Positions 25,501-33,792 of a stretch of 64,000 nucleotides of DNA are shown here, piece by piece. The stretch is from assembly GCF_011397635.1 (NCBI RefSeq), contig NC_064755.1, forward strand, positions 20,567,282 through 20,631,281, in the 5' to 3' direction. The position numbers and the translations under genes were made by a program. Under the pieces are notes generated by a model. It did not search any database, had not been told where the DNA came from, and saw only the letters and a list, made by a program, of their open reading frames with translations. The first letter of the stretch is position 1. Each line of letters starts with the position of its first letter. Source of the stretch: Epinephelus fuscoguttatus. Taxonomy: Eukaryota; Chordata; Actinopteri; Perciformes; Serranidae.

Positions 25501-28482
25501 AGCTGCGACCAGGCAAAAGTATGCCCAGTGCCTCCCATGTGTGTGTCAACAGGCCTCCAGTCTCCCTCACTTTTTCTCATAGATACAGTGCATTTAAGGA
25601 CAGCTGACTTGGGAGATTTTTTTTACGAGGAAATCGACTAGCCAGTTATTAATCCTTCTAGATAACAACAAACCTAAACACAGGCGTCATCTCTCCCTGT
25701 TCAGCTTTGTGATTAGTAAACACTGTGTGACTTTAAATATGCTGTCTTTAGCTTATAGTACACATACATTACTGCGACCCTCTAAATATTGACTGGTCTT
25801 CTCCACAGCTCGGGAAAGTAGACTGTAATAGGGTCACTACCAGTAAGCTCAGTCCACTGGCCTGACGGACAAACATGTAGTGGAAGGGCCACAGATGTTT
25901 CATTCACAAAAAGGGTTTGCTCAGGCTGGTGATAGTTTGCATGAATGAATCAGGTGAATACTTGGGTTGGTGTGTTAGGAGGGGCACTAGAAGCACTTTG
26001 AACAGAGTTATCTCAGCGCCTGTTGGACAGCAGACAAATAACACTTTGCAGGCAGGCCAAGCATTTGCATCATGGAACAACCTTTGACCCGACTCATAAA
26101 AAAGCACTACACTGACTTTACTGGAATAGAAATAATAATTAATTCAACACAGTTTCTGTCCATAAATTAGATTGTTTAGGGATTTATTATACTGTCTTGA
26201 AATATACAGACAGCGTGATTTTTGTCTACATAACACACCAATAGGCGAAGAGTTTAAAACCTGTTGAAAACTCCATCATCAGTGAACAAATTCTGATCAA
26301 AGGTGACAGAGTAGCTCCGACATGACACAGTTATAAAATTCATTGTAGTGCTTAAGGAGTGTTTACGCCCATAAACTGACAGACCATGTTACGGACAGCC
26401 TAATCCATGTCAGTGGTTTGCCAACTTATTTAAATTGAGGACAGATGTGTACAAAAGAACAGACCATCAAATTCAAAGGAGGCCCATAAGCACCGTCTTT
26501 CAGTGCCAAGGTGGCTAAAGCTGTGCAGTACTGCTTTGCCCAGCTGAGGCCTTTAAAGAACATCGAGTCATGTCTTTCCTCTGCAGATTTAGACAAGGTG
26601 ATCCATGCTTTTATCTCCTCCAGACTTGACTATTGCAATGCACTTTACTCTGGCATCAGCAGGCGAAACATTCAAAGACTCCAACTCATATAAAACACTG
26701 CTGCCAGGCTTTTAACTCATGCTTAGAGTAGTGTTGCAGTGGCATACCTGTTTCAAGGTATACTGACATGTGAAAATGACGGCTGTCATACATACCCTTG
26801 TCTAAATGCTCAACAGAGAGTATTACCTTTATTTAAGTTGTTTTCAAAAGGGAGACTTTAAAACATACTTCCACTGGAAAAAATGTTTTCAAGTTTCAAA
26901 ATGTTTGTTCAACCAAAATAGCCCTCCCATTATCATTCCTTTTAAAGTCATTCTGACTTATATTAATAACTCTGTAAAGTCGTGATACTGTCAAACTTGG
27001 ATATTTTCTTTGACGGTTATCATACCATGAAAATATCATACCCTTGGAACTATAACTGAGAGAAGTGACCAGATCACACCAATCCCTGCTGCCCTTCACT
27101 GGTTACCTCTGAGTTTTAGAACTAATTTTACTGTTTGTTTTTACGGACTTGAATGGTCAAGCTCCTGCATAAATCTGTGATCTGTTAATTCCCTACGAGC
27201 CTGACCGCTGCCACAAGGCTTTACTAATGGCTCCAAAAATTCAACTGAGGTTTTGCTTTCCGGGCCCTCAGCTGTGAAATCCCCTGGCTGAGGATCTCAG
27301 GCAGAGAAACTTTTACTGTTTGGCCTTTTCTCAACTGCTGGTATTTATTGTTCCTTTTTATACTGTTTTCTGTCTTATACATGTTTTTTTAGACTTATTA
27401 TTGTTTATAGTGTAAAGCACTTTCTAGCTTTGTTTTGAAAGGCACTATATAAATAACGTTGTTTTTAATGAGATTGTTTCCTATAAGCCCTTAAACCTAT
27501 GTTGTCATCTATGGTGTTTCAATATTGACAAAATACCGCAGAGGTCGGCTGTAGGTTTATGTAAAGAGGTAACGGACTATAACAGTAGTTCTTAGGATAT
27601 ATGCTTGAACCGTTTGCAACAGCATCCCCAGATCCCGGTCTGGCAGTCCCTGACCTAAATGCATAATGAATTTAAGATGGATTTTCCGGGTAACAAGGCC
27701 AGGACTTCAAAGGGTACACAATGATGCGGTTAACGTTAGCAATGCCCTGTGGTAAATGTAGTCCTACGAAGAAGCTAGCTAAGTAGCTAACCTCTGTTAC
27801 CCCCTATATGTGACTGCAATGACAAGCTGGTAATTTCTCCCAATAATTATGTCACTATTATCATAAGTATAAGCTCAATTAATTAAAACGCATGTTTATT
27901 TAATCATGTTGCGGTCAGCCAGCTGACATAGGACTACACAAGTCAGTCTGTGGCTAACGTTAGCGTTAGCATGTGATGAGTGGACGATGAATTAACATTC
28001 TGCTATAACATAGCTAGCTAACGGAAACTATGGAAATATTATGAGTCCGTGACCAATTTCGCTAGCTAGCTAAGTTATTTCTTACTCGACTAACCATGAC
28101 AAGATGTACACGTTAAGTAATTAGTTTGCTAATACATTATACAGACAGGTACTAGCTTGCTAGCGTACATCCCTGTCAATCGAACCAAGTTAGCATTTGG
28201 TAGCTAGCTGTGTCAACCCCACACAAAGGAGCGCTTGATATGACCACTCTGGTGCGACGGTGTAGCTGTTTCTTTTTTCCATCGAGGAACTCCTGTTGAA
28301 TTAAGCTAAAGACCCCGCCCAGCCACTACACGCTGTATTTTAAAACGCGCATCCCCACCATGAAAACAGACAAGGATAGGCCTGTGTCTCCCAAAGAAAA
28401 CGACTGGGTTTAACCCAACAGAAGCGAAACGGTTGACTCTGTTGGAGCAGCAGCTTACCATTTGAAGTATCCGTCTGAGCAT
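8566..28482 (-). CDS. EEA1: Early endosome antigen 1, complete, 29 coding exons
   Basis: EEA1 tethers early endosomes by binding Rab5-GTP and PI3P. Exons in transcript order: 28459-28482, 23773-23850, 23529-23641, 23386-23440, 23230-23295, 23075-23105, 22891-22995, 22556-22677, 22038-22193, 19510-19626, 17755-18093, 16313-16462, 16036-16155, 14845-15048, 14406-14606, 14050-14163, 13759-13914, 13485-13624, 13024-13354, 12804-12905, 12520-12714, 12166-12348, 11804-11989, 11579-11710, 10915-11100, 10572-10810, 9544-9664, 9342-9440, 8566-8688. They sum to 4188 bases: 1395 codons plus TGA, no frameshift; human is about 1411 aa. Start MLRRILQ as in mammals. C2H2 Rab5-binding finger at C38, C41, H54, H59. 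Heptad-rich coiled coil to about residue 1320. FYVE at about 1337-1394 with eight zinc cysteines (1342, 1345, 1358, 1361, 1366, 1369, 1386, 1389) and the PI3P motif RKHHCR. One intron uses a GC donor (after 12520). Confidence 0.96.
9441..10571. other. EEA1 introns 26 and 27 (around exon 27), no recognised element
   Basis: Apart from exon 27 (9544-9664) this holds intronic DNA of ordinary composition. I see no transposon text, RNA gene or conserved-looking block. Confidence 0.4.
15049..16035. other. EEA1 intron 13, with a 12-bp perfect hairpin
   Basis: Mostly unrecognised intronic sequence. At 15690-15719 a perfect 12-bp inverted repeat (cacttatgaccc / gggtcataagtg) encloses the six-base loop tctagt. 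An open frame at 15401-15670 is not supported as coding. Confidence 0.5.
16880..17450 (+). mobile_element. LINE 3' fragment (L2/Rex-like), antisense in EEA1 intron 11
   Basis: The plus strand carries worn text of the RT C-terminal region and 3' end shared by many fish LINEs. It has 'cttcactggcttcctgtgtg', then 'ttttaaatccttctgggtgtttataa', then 'agacccctcaggtcatctgg', and a closing 'cttaactctttaaattaggg' region. Frameshifts and stops break the frame. Orientation is opposite to EEA1. The exact clade is uncertain. Confidence 0.65.
18429..18659 (+). repeat. Direct repeat copy A, EEA1 intron 10
   Basis: About 230 bases aligning with 20552-20760 in the same orientation. Shared anchors are 'tacgacacaggatttggaat', 'gtaaactctgg/gtaagctctgcc', 'ttggaaacatggtg' and 'tttgcaggccacca...agctgg'. 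The two copies lie on either side of EEA1 exon 10. The family is not recognised; it may be a dispersed repeat with other copies elsewhere. Confidence 0.75.
19464..19503 (-). repeat. (CA)20 microsatellite beside EEA1 exon 10 donor
   Basis: Twenty uninterrupted TG dinucleotides on the plus strand read as CA on the EEA1 strand. They start at intron position +7, directly after the donor GTACCC of exon 10. CA repeats near 5' splice sites are known binding sites for hnRNP L and can change exon inclusion. Confidence 0.9.
20552..20760 (+). repeat. Direct repeat copy B, EEA1 intron 9
   Basis: Second copy of the sequence at 18429-18659, same orientation, starting about 2.1 kb further on. It has small deletions relative to copy A (between the 'aaacatggtg' and 'agggcac' anchors). 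No coding capacity or terminal structure is evident. Confidence 0.75.
20761..22037. other. Rest of EEA1 intron 9, no firm feature
   Basis: AT-rich intronic DNA. The stretch at about 21060-21290 (with 'gtccctttaaggccccagtc' and 'ctctgattggtcag') has the look of a dispersed fish repeat but I cannot define ends. No exon between exons 9 and 10 is needed, since their phases join. Confidence 0.4.
23975..23990 (+). repeat. Poly(T) tract, EEA1 intron 1
   Basis: Sixteen consecutive T (poly(A) on the EEA1 strand), possibly the tail of an eroded retroposon. No head sequence is recognised. Confidence 0.6.
24296..25582 (-). pseudogene. Tc1/mariner-like transposase remnant
   Basis: The minus strand contains decayed Tc1-family transposase text. 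Near 25385-25405 it encodes KKVLWSDE, which resembles the VLWSDE motif around a catalytic Asp of Tc1-like enzymes. Downstream near 24630-24665 it encodes VGGGIMLSGCS, resembling the GGGSIMLWGCFS motif. Plus-strand phrases such as 'cagcatgatgccaccaccaa' and 'atctcatcagaccagagaacc' are typical of such remnants. Stops and frameshifts abound, and about 500 bases between the two motifs (24812-25300) look like a later insertion with 'tatcgatactgtgg' text. Not functional. Confidence 0.7.
26490..27465 (+). mobile_element. LINE 3' fragment (L2/Rex-like), split by a younger insertion
   Basis: 26490-26720 encodes a recognisable RT-tail segment: VIHAFISSRLDYCNALYSGI followed by RLQL, with a stop at the end of the segment. 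The frame text resumes after about 27056 with 'accaatccctgctgcccttcactggttacctctgag' and runs to the common LINE 3' end 'aggcactatataaataacgt' at about 27440. It is antisense to EEA1, in intron 1, and pseudogenised. Confidence 0.75.
26729..27055. mobile_element. MITE-like insertion inside the LINE at 26490-27465
   Basis: The insert begins tagtgttgcagtggcatacc and contains 'gacggttatcataccatgaa' near its right side, like the 'tagtgttgcatggtatacc' element at 52067-52564. It interrupts the LINE text between the RT motif and the 3' part. The right boundary and the target duplication are eroded, so coordinates are approximate. Confidence 0.5.
27730..28215. other. GCTAGC / GTTAGC palindrome cluster in EEA1 intron 1
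   Basis: At least seven clusters of the words tagctagc, gttagc and taacgttagc occur within 490 bases next to EEA1 exon 1: around 27730, 27774, 27952, 28012, 28061, 28151 and 28188. Examples are 'ggctaacgttagcgttagc' and 'tcgctagctagctaag'. They are self-complementary, irregularly spaced, and rare elsewhere in the window (one at about 35639). Function unknown. Confidence 0.7.
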
Positions 28483-28625
28483 GGCCTCGCTGTGTTTGTC
28501 CCCACACAAAATCCAATCAGTTTTCCAAATGCAAAGTTTACGTCGCTGTACAAAGAACACCTGACCGAGCTCAGGCAGCAGCGGCGAATGGGCGGGTCAG
28601 GGAGAGGATGGTTAGACAGGACACA
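28483..28625 (-). promoter_or_regulatory. Probable EEA1 promoter and 5' UTR
   Basis: Sequence immediately upstream of the EEA1 ATG has local CpG enrichment, a GC box (gggcggg, 28589-28595 on plus) and a CCAAT box (ccaatcag at 28512-28519 on plus). No TATA box is evident. This suits a housekeeping promoter. The start site is not defined by the sequence. The EEA1 frame stays open upstream to 28560 but meets no in-frame ATG there, so MLRRILQ remains the start. Confidence 0.5.
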
Positions 28626-28683
28626 CAGCCTGGCTACATTCAAGATTATAACAAGTGCTGCAACAATGTGCCAATGGGGATGA

Positions 28684-31460
28684 TAAATAAATATAATTTT
28701 TTATTATTATATATCATTATATTCATATACAGCATCCCTACACACAGTATATTCAGGTAACACAAATGGAAACATGTTTTATCAATGATATGAATGAATA
28801 TTTGTCAATAAATGAGAGTCAATAAACTGACTATCACATAATTTGTGCTTTCTTTCTGTGGTATTGACAAAAAAGTCTGGCACACTCAGCACTCAAACTG
28901 ACCATGACTTCCTGTCATAGTTTCCTGCTCATGATGGAAAGGGGTATTTCCCTGTAAAACATAAATACATTCAATCAGTCATTTCTAAGTTTCCTTCAAC
29001 ATCCTATCCTTAAAAACATAAAAGAATCTAACCACAGCTGAGAAAAATAAGGACCTTGTTTTCCACAGTGTGTGTAAGTTGTTGCACTGCTTCCATTTGG
29101 TACTGTTGGATGTAGAGTGTCTAGAAACTAAACACATTTAGGCTACTGTTGGGTTTGTGAAGGCAATCAGAAGAATCAGACTAAGCACATTGTAATTCTC
29201 CAGACATTAAAAGGACTTGACTTCACATTTGTCAAATGCACTTGGTAATAATAGTGTCCTGAGCAGATATATTTGTGGTATAATGCAGTCTGCAGTATTG
29301 AACTTTGTCTTTCTTTGGTTGCCTTACATTCAGACAGAGTTGTCAACTCGTTAACCTACACTCCGTCTCCATCTTCAGTCTGACATTGCCTTTACACCAA
29401 ACATACATTAGACAGCTGATTCAATATAAGAAATCCGGTTAAACACATTCTACTCAAAGCTAAAATCTCATTAAAGGTGTCTGCTTTAAATGTCTTCACA
29501 TGGACAAAGTGTAAAAACATAATCACCACCAAATACTCCTGTTAATACTGAATTTTCAGTTGTCCTTAAATATATGTGAAACACACTAATGTCATGTAAT
29601 TCATCTTCTCTATGGGGTTGTTTTAGAAGTCTCAAGTGTGTATAAGACATTGCTGTGTTAAGTCTTAGACTGTATGGCACACTGTTTAATTCATTCTAAC
29701 TTTTTATTCATTTATGCTAACTCTTACTGTTGAGTCACCACAGAGTCACCCAACAGTGATGGTCTACAGTTAGAGACAGGAAGGAGGAGGAGGCCAGAGA
29801 GAGTGGGAGGAGGGAGAGAGAAAGACAGATTTACAGTTTCGTTTCAGAAAACCAGCACCTCACAGCTCATTTTAAATCTGTGGATCATTTATTTCCACTT
29901 TCAGAGTCTCCATCTGTGCCTCGTGTCACCTGAATACTACAAAATAATTGTCATGCCTACTGCCTGTGGTGTTAACACCAAGCCAGTGATGTCAAAACAT
30001 GTTTTGTAGAAGGCTCAAGCATATTTTAAAGACACAATGAAGTGGCCTCTTACTGATACTTTCTAAGTATTGTGCAATTCATAATTCATGCGTGTGAACT
30101 AACACTTCACAGCATGAAATCCCATTTGAGATAAGAAGGACGAGGCCAGGAGTGAGAGCGAAAGAGAGATTTTCAATTGCTCTTCAGAAAACCAGCCTCA
30201 CAGCTCATTAATCCTGAAAAGTTTTCATGGCTGACTGTTCGTTTTCTTATCTATTAGGCTATTTCAGGGATTTGTGTTATGTACGAATAGTGACTCTGTT
30301 ATAAACAAGGAAAAATTGTATGCCTCTAGGTGGAGGACGGCTCTTTGCAGGTGCATCATGATGGATTTATCATCCCCCTGTGTCAGTCTCATGTACAGTC
30401 AAGTAAGTCCTGCTGAGGCCAGTGTCCCCCTGACTAAACACCGACTGCCAGAACCTGATTATTTCTCACGAGTTGTAGTTCCACAGTGGGCAGACGACAG
30501 AGTTATATACAGTGTATTGATTGTACGTTTTTCTGCAGAATCACCTGATGATGTGTCACTTCCTCCTCCCAACACTAGATGGCAGACATGACTTACTTAG
30601 GAATGGACAGGTTTAGGGACTGTCCAAAAGTCTTTGGCTCCATATTCAGATACTATGTTCAGATGTAATGTTGCATCACCAGCTGATTGCTAAATTACAT
30701 AATTGCATTTTACTTTTCAGTCAAACAGAAACAAGTTGAATGTATGTGTGTGCCTTTTTACCACACTGCCATGTAATTATAGTAACTTCATTCTTCATTA
30801 TTTTAAATTGAAATGTAGTCACTGAAACATTCAAGGTCTTGCTAGTTGAATCAGATCATTGTGTTCACCTCAAAACTGTATTTATCAGGATCATTGTCTC
30901 AAATACCTGTGTTTCACCACGTCTCTGATGATGGAGCTTTTTAGAAAAACACTGAGGCCTTTTAAGTTGAGTAGTATCTGACGTTATTTCTGTTGATTAA
31001 ACTAGTTTGCTTGCTTCCATGCCTGCTGCAGTACACTGCGTTTGTGTGCCTGTTTGTTTCATATCTGTCCACACATAGGCCAAAACAAAAACACACGTCA
31101 TGCATCAGGATGGAAATCTCAAAGGAGAACATACTGGCTGTAGCTTTGTTGACAAAGAAGCATATATATATTATAATACGGTATATATTACATATTGTTC
31201 GTTTAAAGGAATACTTCCTCCACAAAATGACCATCTGTATATCACTTAGTCATGCCGTGTTACCTTGAATTTGTGAGGAATATACTGTTTTTCTTGCTTC
31301 CAAGGAAAAATGGCAAACATATTGATTTACTGATTGACTGGGGACCATGTTTAACAACAGTAAAACTATATGAAAACACCCGTTAACAAGCTCTCACACA
31401 ACTAGTGCAGTATAATCCAAGTCTCATTTATCCAGTCGTGTGCTCAGTGCTTCTCAAACA
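28684..31460. other. Intergenic DNA, with a degenerate direct duplication
   Basis: Mostly AT-rich unrecognised DNA between the EEA1 promoter and the NUDT4 3' region. The blocks 29781-29875 and 30131-30212 resemble each other: both run from a purine-rich 'gaggccag..agag' part to 'cagaaaaccagc(ac)ctcacagctcat'. They may be an old local duplication. No supported gene. Confidence 0.45.
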
Positions 31461-31466
31461 AATGTA

Positions 31467-31760
31467 TTATTGGAAAACCTGAACCTTAAAACTGAACTGA
31501 CAGTGAAACTTCCTGCTCTTTTCGTGGCCAGACTCCAATACCACATTTATATTTGTCAAAAACGGTTTCCAGGTTTTTAGAATTACATTTTCCTCATTAA
31601 AAAGTTTATATTCAGAGCCTTCCATATGAATCACATTTTCAATCTCCTTCCACCACTGGTGGATCAGTGGGCTAAACTCAGGGTTCCACTGTTGTTGAAT
31701 GAGCTGTTTTGCTCCCAGAGCACAGAGCGAGCTGGCCTGAACAATGTAATTATATATGAC
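31467..31760 (-). pseudogene. LINE (L1/Tx1-like) ORF2 C-terminal fragment
   Basis: The minus strand has a ~95-codon open stretch, ending at TAA 31467-31469, that reads like the tail of fish L1 ORF2. It has an ALGAKQLIQQQW motif, a WWKEIENVIHMEG motif about 15 residues later, and a closing KTWKPFLTNI. L1 tails typically show AK-x-x-I-x-x-x-W ... W-x-x-x-x ... W-x-x-x-x. It has no ATG at its head and no RT core, so it is a truncated remnant. Confidence 0.55.
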
Positions 31761-32443
31761 AGCTCACAGGTAACCCAAATACAGCGAGACAAGGGTCTGG
31801 TGTAATTGTTTTGCTGCAAGCCTTTGATATATAGTCAAATATATGAGACCAGAAGGAGTGGAGCCTGGGGCATAGCCACGGCTACAGCTGTATCCTGTTT
31901 TCTTGTTATGATACATAGCATGGAGCTCAGGTTTTTGTGAAGTGGAGTGTACGAGCAATCTTGAATTGAATAACTGCATGTCTAACATTTATTGAACTGT
32001 TGTGTCTAGATAAGAGTTGCTTTCAAAACCTCACAGTCCTCAGTGTAGTTATAAATGTTCACAGTATCCAGAACGTCACCACAGTGACTTCTCAACTGAA
32101 ACTAAAAGAGTTAAAATTAAAAGAAACACAAAATGCTGAAGGGAAGTTGTTTATTCTTCTGCTTAAAATAATAACAGCACCATTTATTAATTGGAAATAA
32201 TCAGTAAAGTATATTTAACCGACCACATGTGGACTATGAGTTGACGTCTCAGGTGATCAACAGTCTCTGTCAACTGAGTATCTGCTGATTATGCCTGATA
32301 TTCAGACAGAATTATCAACTCCTTACACTCTGTTTGTTAGAGTGGGTGAATTTAAAGGACACAGGCGTGTTTTTTCAAGTTTAAAGGCAAGTTTAAAAGC
32401 TGATATTTATGTGACTGCATCAATATGCTGTAATTTATTCAAG

Positions 32444-32674
32444 TTAAAGTCATACTATGCAGGATTTTCCTGTGTATTTTTCTGCAGATACTCTGCCATC
32501 TGCCTGTACTTTCTTATTTCATGTGTTTGGGACGTTTATGAACGTGTTCCCCTACAGCGCTCACGGTTTTATAAAAAAGGTAAACACCAGGAGACACAGC
32601 ACGGAAAAAATGCATCGAATCTAGAGATCATATTTACAACAGTAACCGACAATCCTGCATAGCATACCTTTAAA
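32444..32674. mobile_element. Short MITE with ~22-bp inverted ends
   Basis: The left end ttaaagtcatactatgcagg att is mirrored by the right end aatcctgcatagcatacctt taaa. The ~230-bp interior is non-coding. It abuts the next MITE (32675-33016) directly. Confidence 0.75.
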
Positions 32675-33016
32675 GGTCCTGTGTGTAGAATTTAAGGACA
32701 TCTAGCGGTGAGGTTGCAGAACTAAAACTTCTCCTAGGTGTAAAGTGTGTAGGAGAACTACAGTGGCTGACACTAAAACATGATAGGCCCCATCTAGAGC
32801 CAGTGTTTGGTTTGTCCATTCTGGGCTACTGTAAAACAACATGGCGGACTCTGTGGAAGAGGACGCTCTCCATATGTAGATATAAACGTCTCATTCTAAG
32901 GCAACAAAAACACAACAATTCTCATTTTCAGTTGATTATGAACGAGCGAAAACATAGTTATGAATATAATACACCATTTCTGCCAACAGATGCTCCTAAA
33001 TCCTACACACTGCACC
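32675..33016 (+). mobile_element. MITE family M1, full copy
   Basis: The left end ggtcctgtgtgtagaattta ag mirrors the right end ctaaatcctacacactgcacc. The interior contains 'ctagagccagtgtttggttt' and 'aacaaaaacacaacaattct', which recur at 42652-42906 (same orientation, 5'-truncated) and 44040-44362 (reversed). Three copies in 12 kb show a locally abundant family. Confidence 0.8.
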
Positions 33017-33792
33017 TCTAACAGTCTGACATTAACTATATGTAAAAACAAAAGAATGTTTGAAGAAGATTAAGTCTCCATTTCAGCGTGGTGGCAGGTT
33101 TGCAGATATTCGCCTAATCTTTATTACAGTGTTACACTGTTACTAGTGATTAGAGATGATACTGTGTGTACATGTGAGGAGGTAATTACAGGAGGAGCAA
33201 TGTTGTTCACACTTATATCATAGCATACTTTGCCCTCAGCTCTCTTAAGGCAAAATACCTCACAAGACTTGAGTAATAGTGACGCGACATTTAGTTTTAC
33301 AACCTAAGAGGGTCGTAACAATTCATAAAACACTGAACTGTTATAAATGATTCATACACACGAACACTACTCCTCTTTAAAACATCTTCCAGAAGAGCAT
33401 TATTTGGCACAAAGTCACTGTGAGGGTATAACTTCCTCTAAGAGGAAACACTTCCCAGGAGACCACCCAAACACTTGCGTGCACTGCAAGTCCAACATTC
33501 AAAGACTAAACAAGACGTTTACATTGCATAAGCAGCACACTGAAAAATCCATCTAAAGCTGAACACTTTAAAGGGACACATTTGCTCTATTAGCTGGTGA
33601 TAGTTGTTAAAAAATGAACATATAAAATCTTAAATATAGTTGGAAAACATTTTGGCACTCTCAAAATGGGTTTCAAATCAACTTCAAGAAGTCCATACTG
33701 TACATAATAAGAAGCTGCGTTAGTAATAAAGTCTTTCCCACATGTCCATCCTGATGTCCTCTCAGAAGAACTGCTTGCTGCTGGTGACGGTC
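33017..33792 (-). other. Probable NUDT4 3' UTR (proximal part)
   Basis: This directly follows the NUDT4 stop on the minus strand. It is repeat-free up to the MITE at 33016. A possible poly(A) signal (tttatt on plus) lies at 33120-33125, which would give a ~670-base 3' UTR; longer forms reaching into the MITEs cannot be excluded. Confidence 0.45.

Noticed and set aside
28483-28560. N-terminal extension of EEA1
   Set aside because: The frame is open upstream of the ATG to 28560, but the first codon there is GTG and no in-frame ATG exists; mammals begin MLRRILQ.
33347-33556. Possible small Cys/His zinc-finger-like frame
   Set aside because: The Cys-x-x-Cys and His spacing is partial and isolated, no linker or second finger; lies in the presumed NUDT4 3' UTR.
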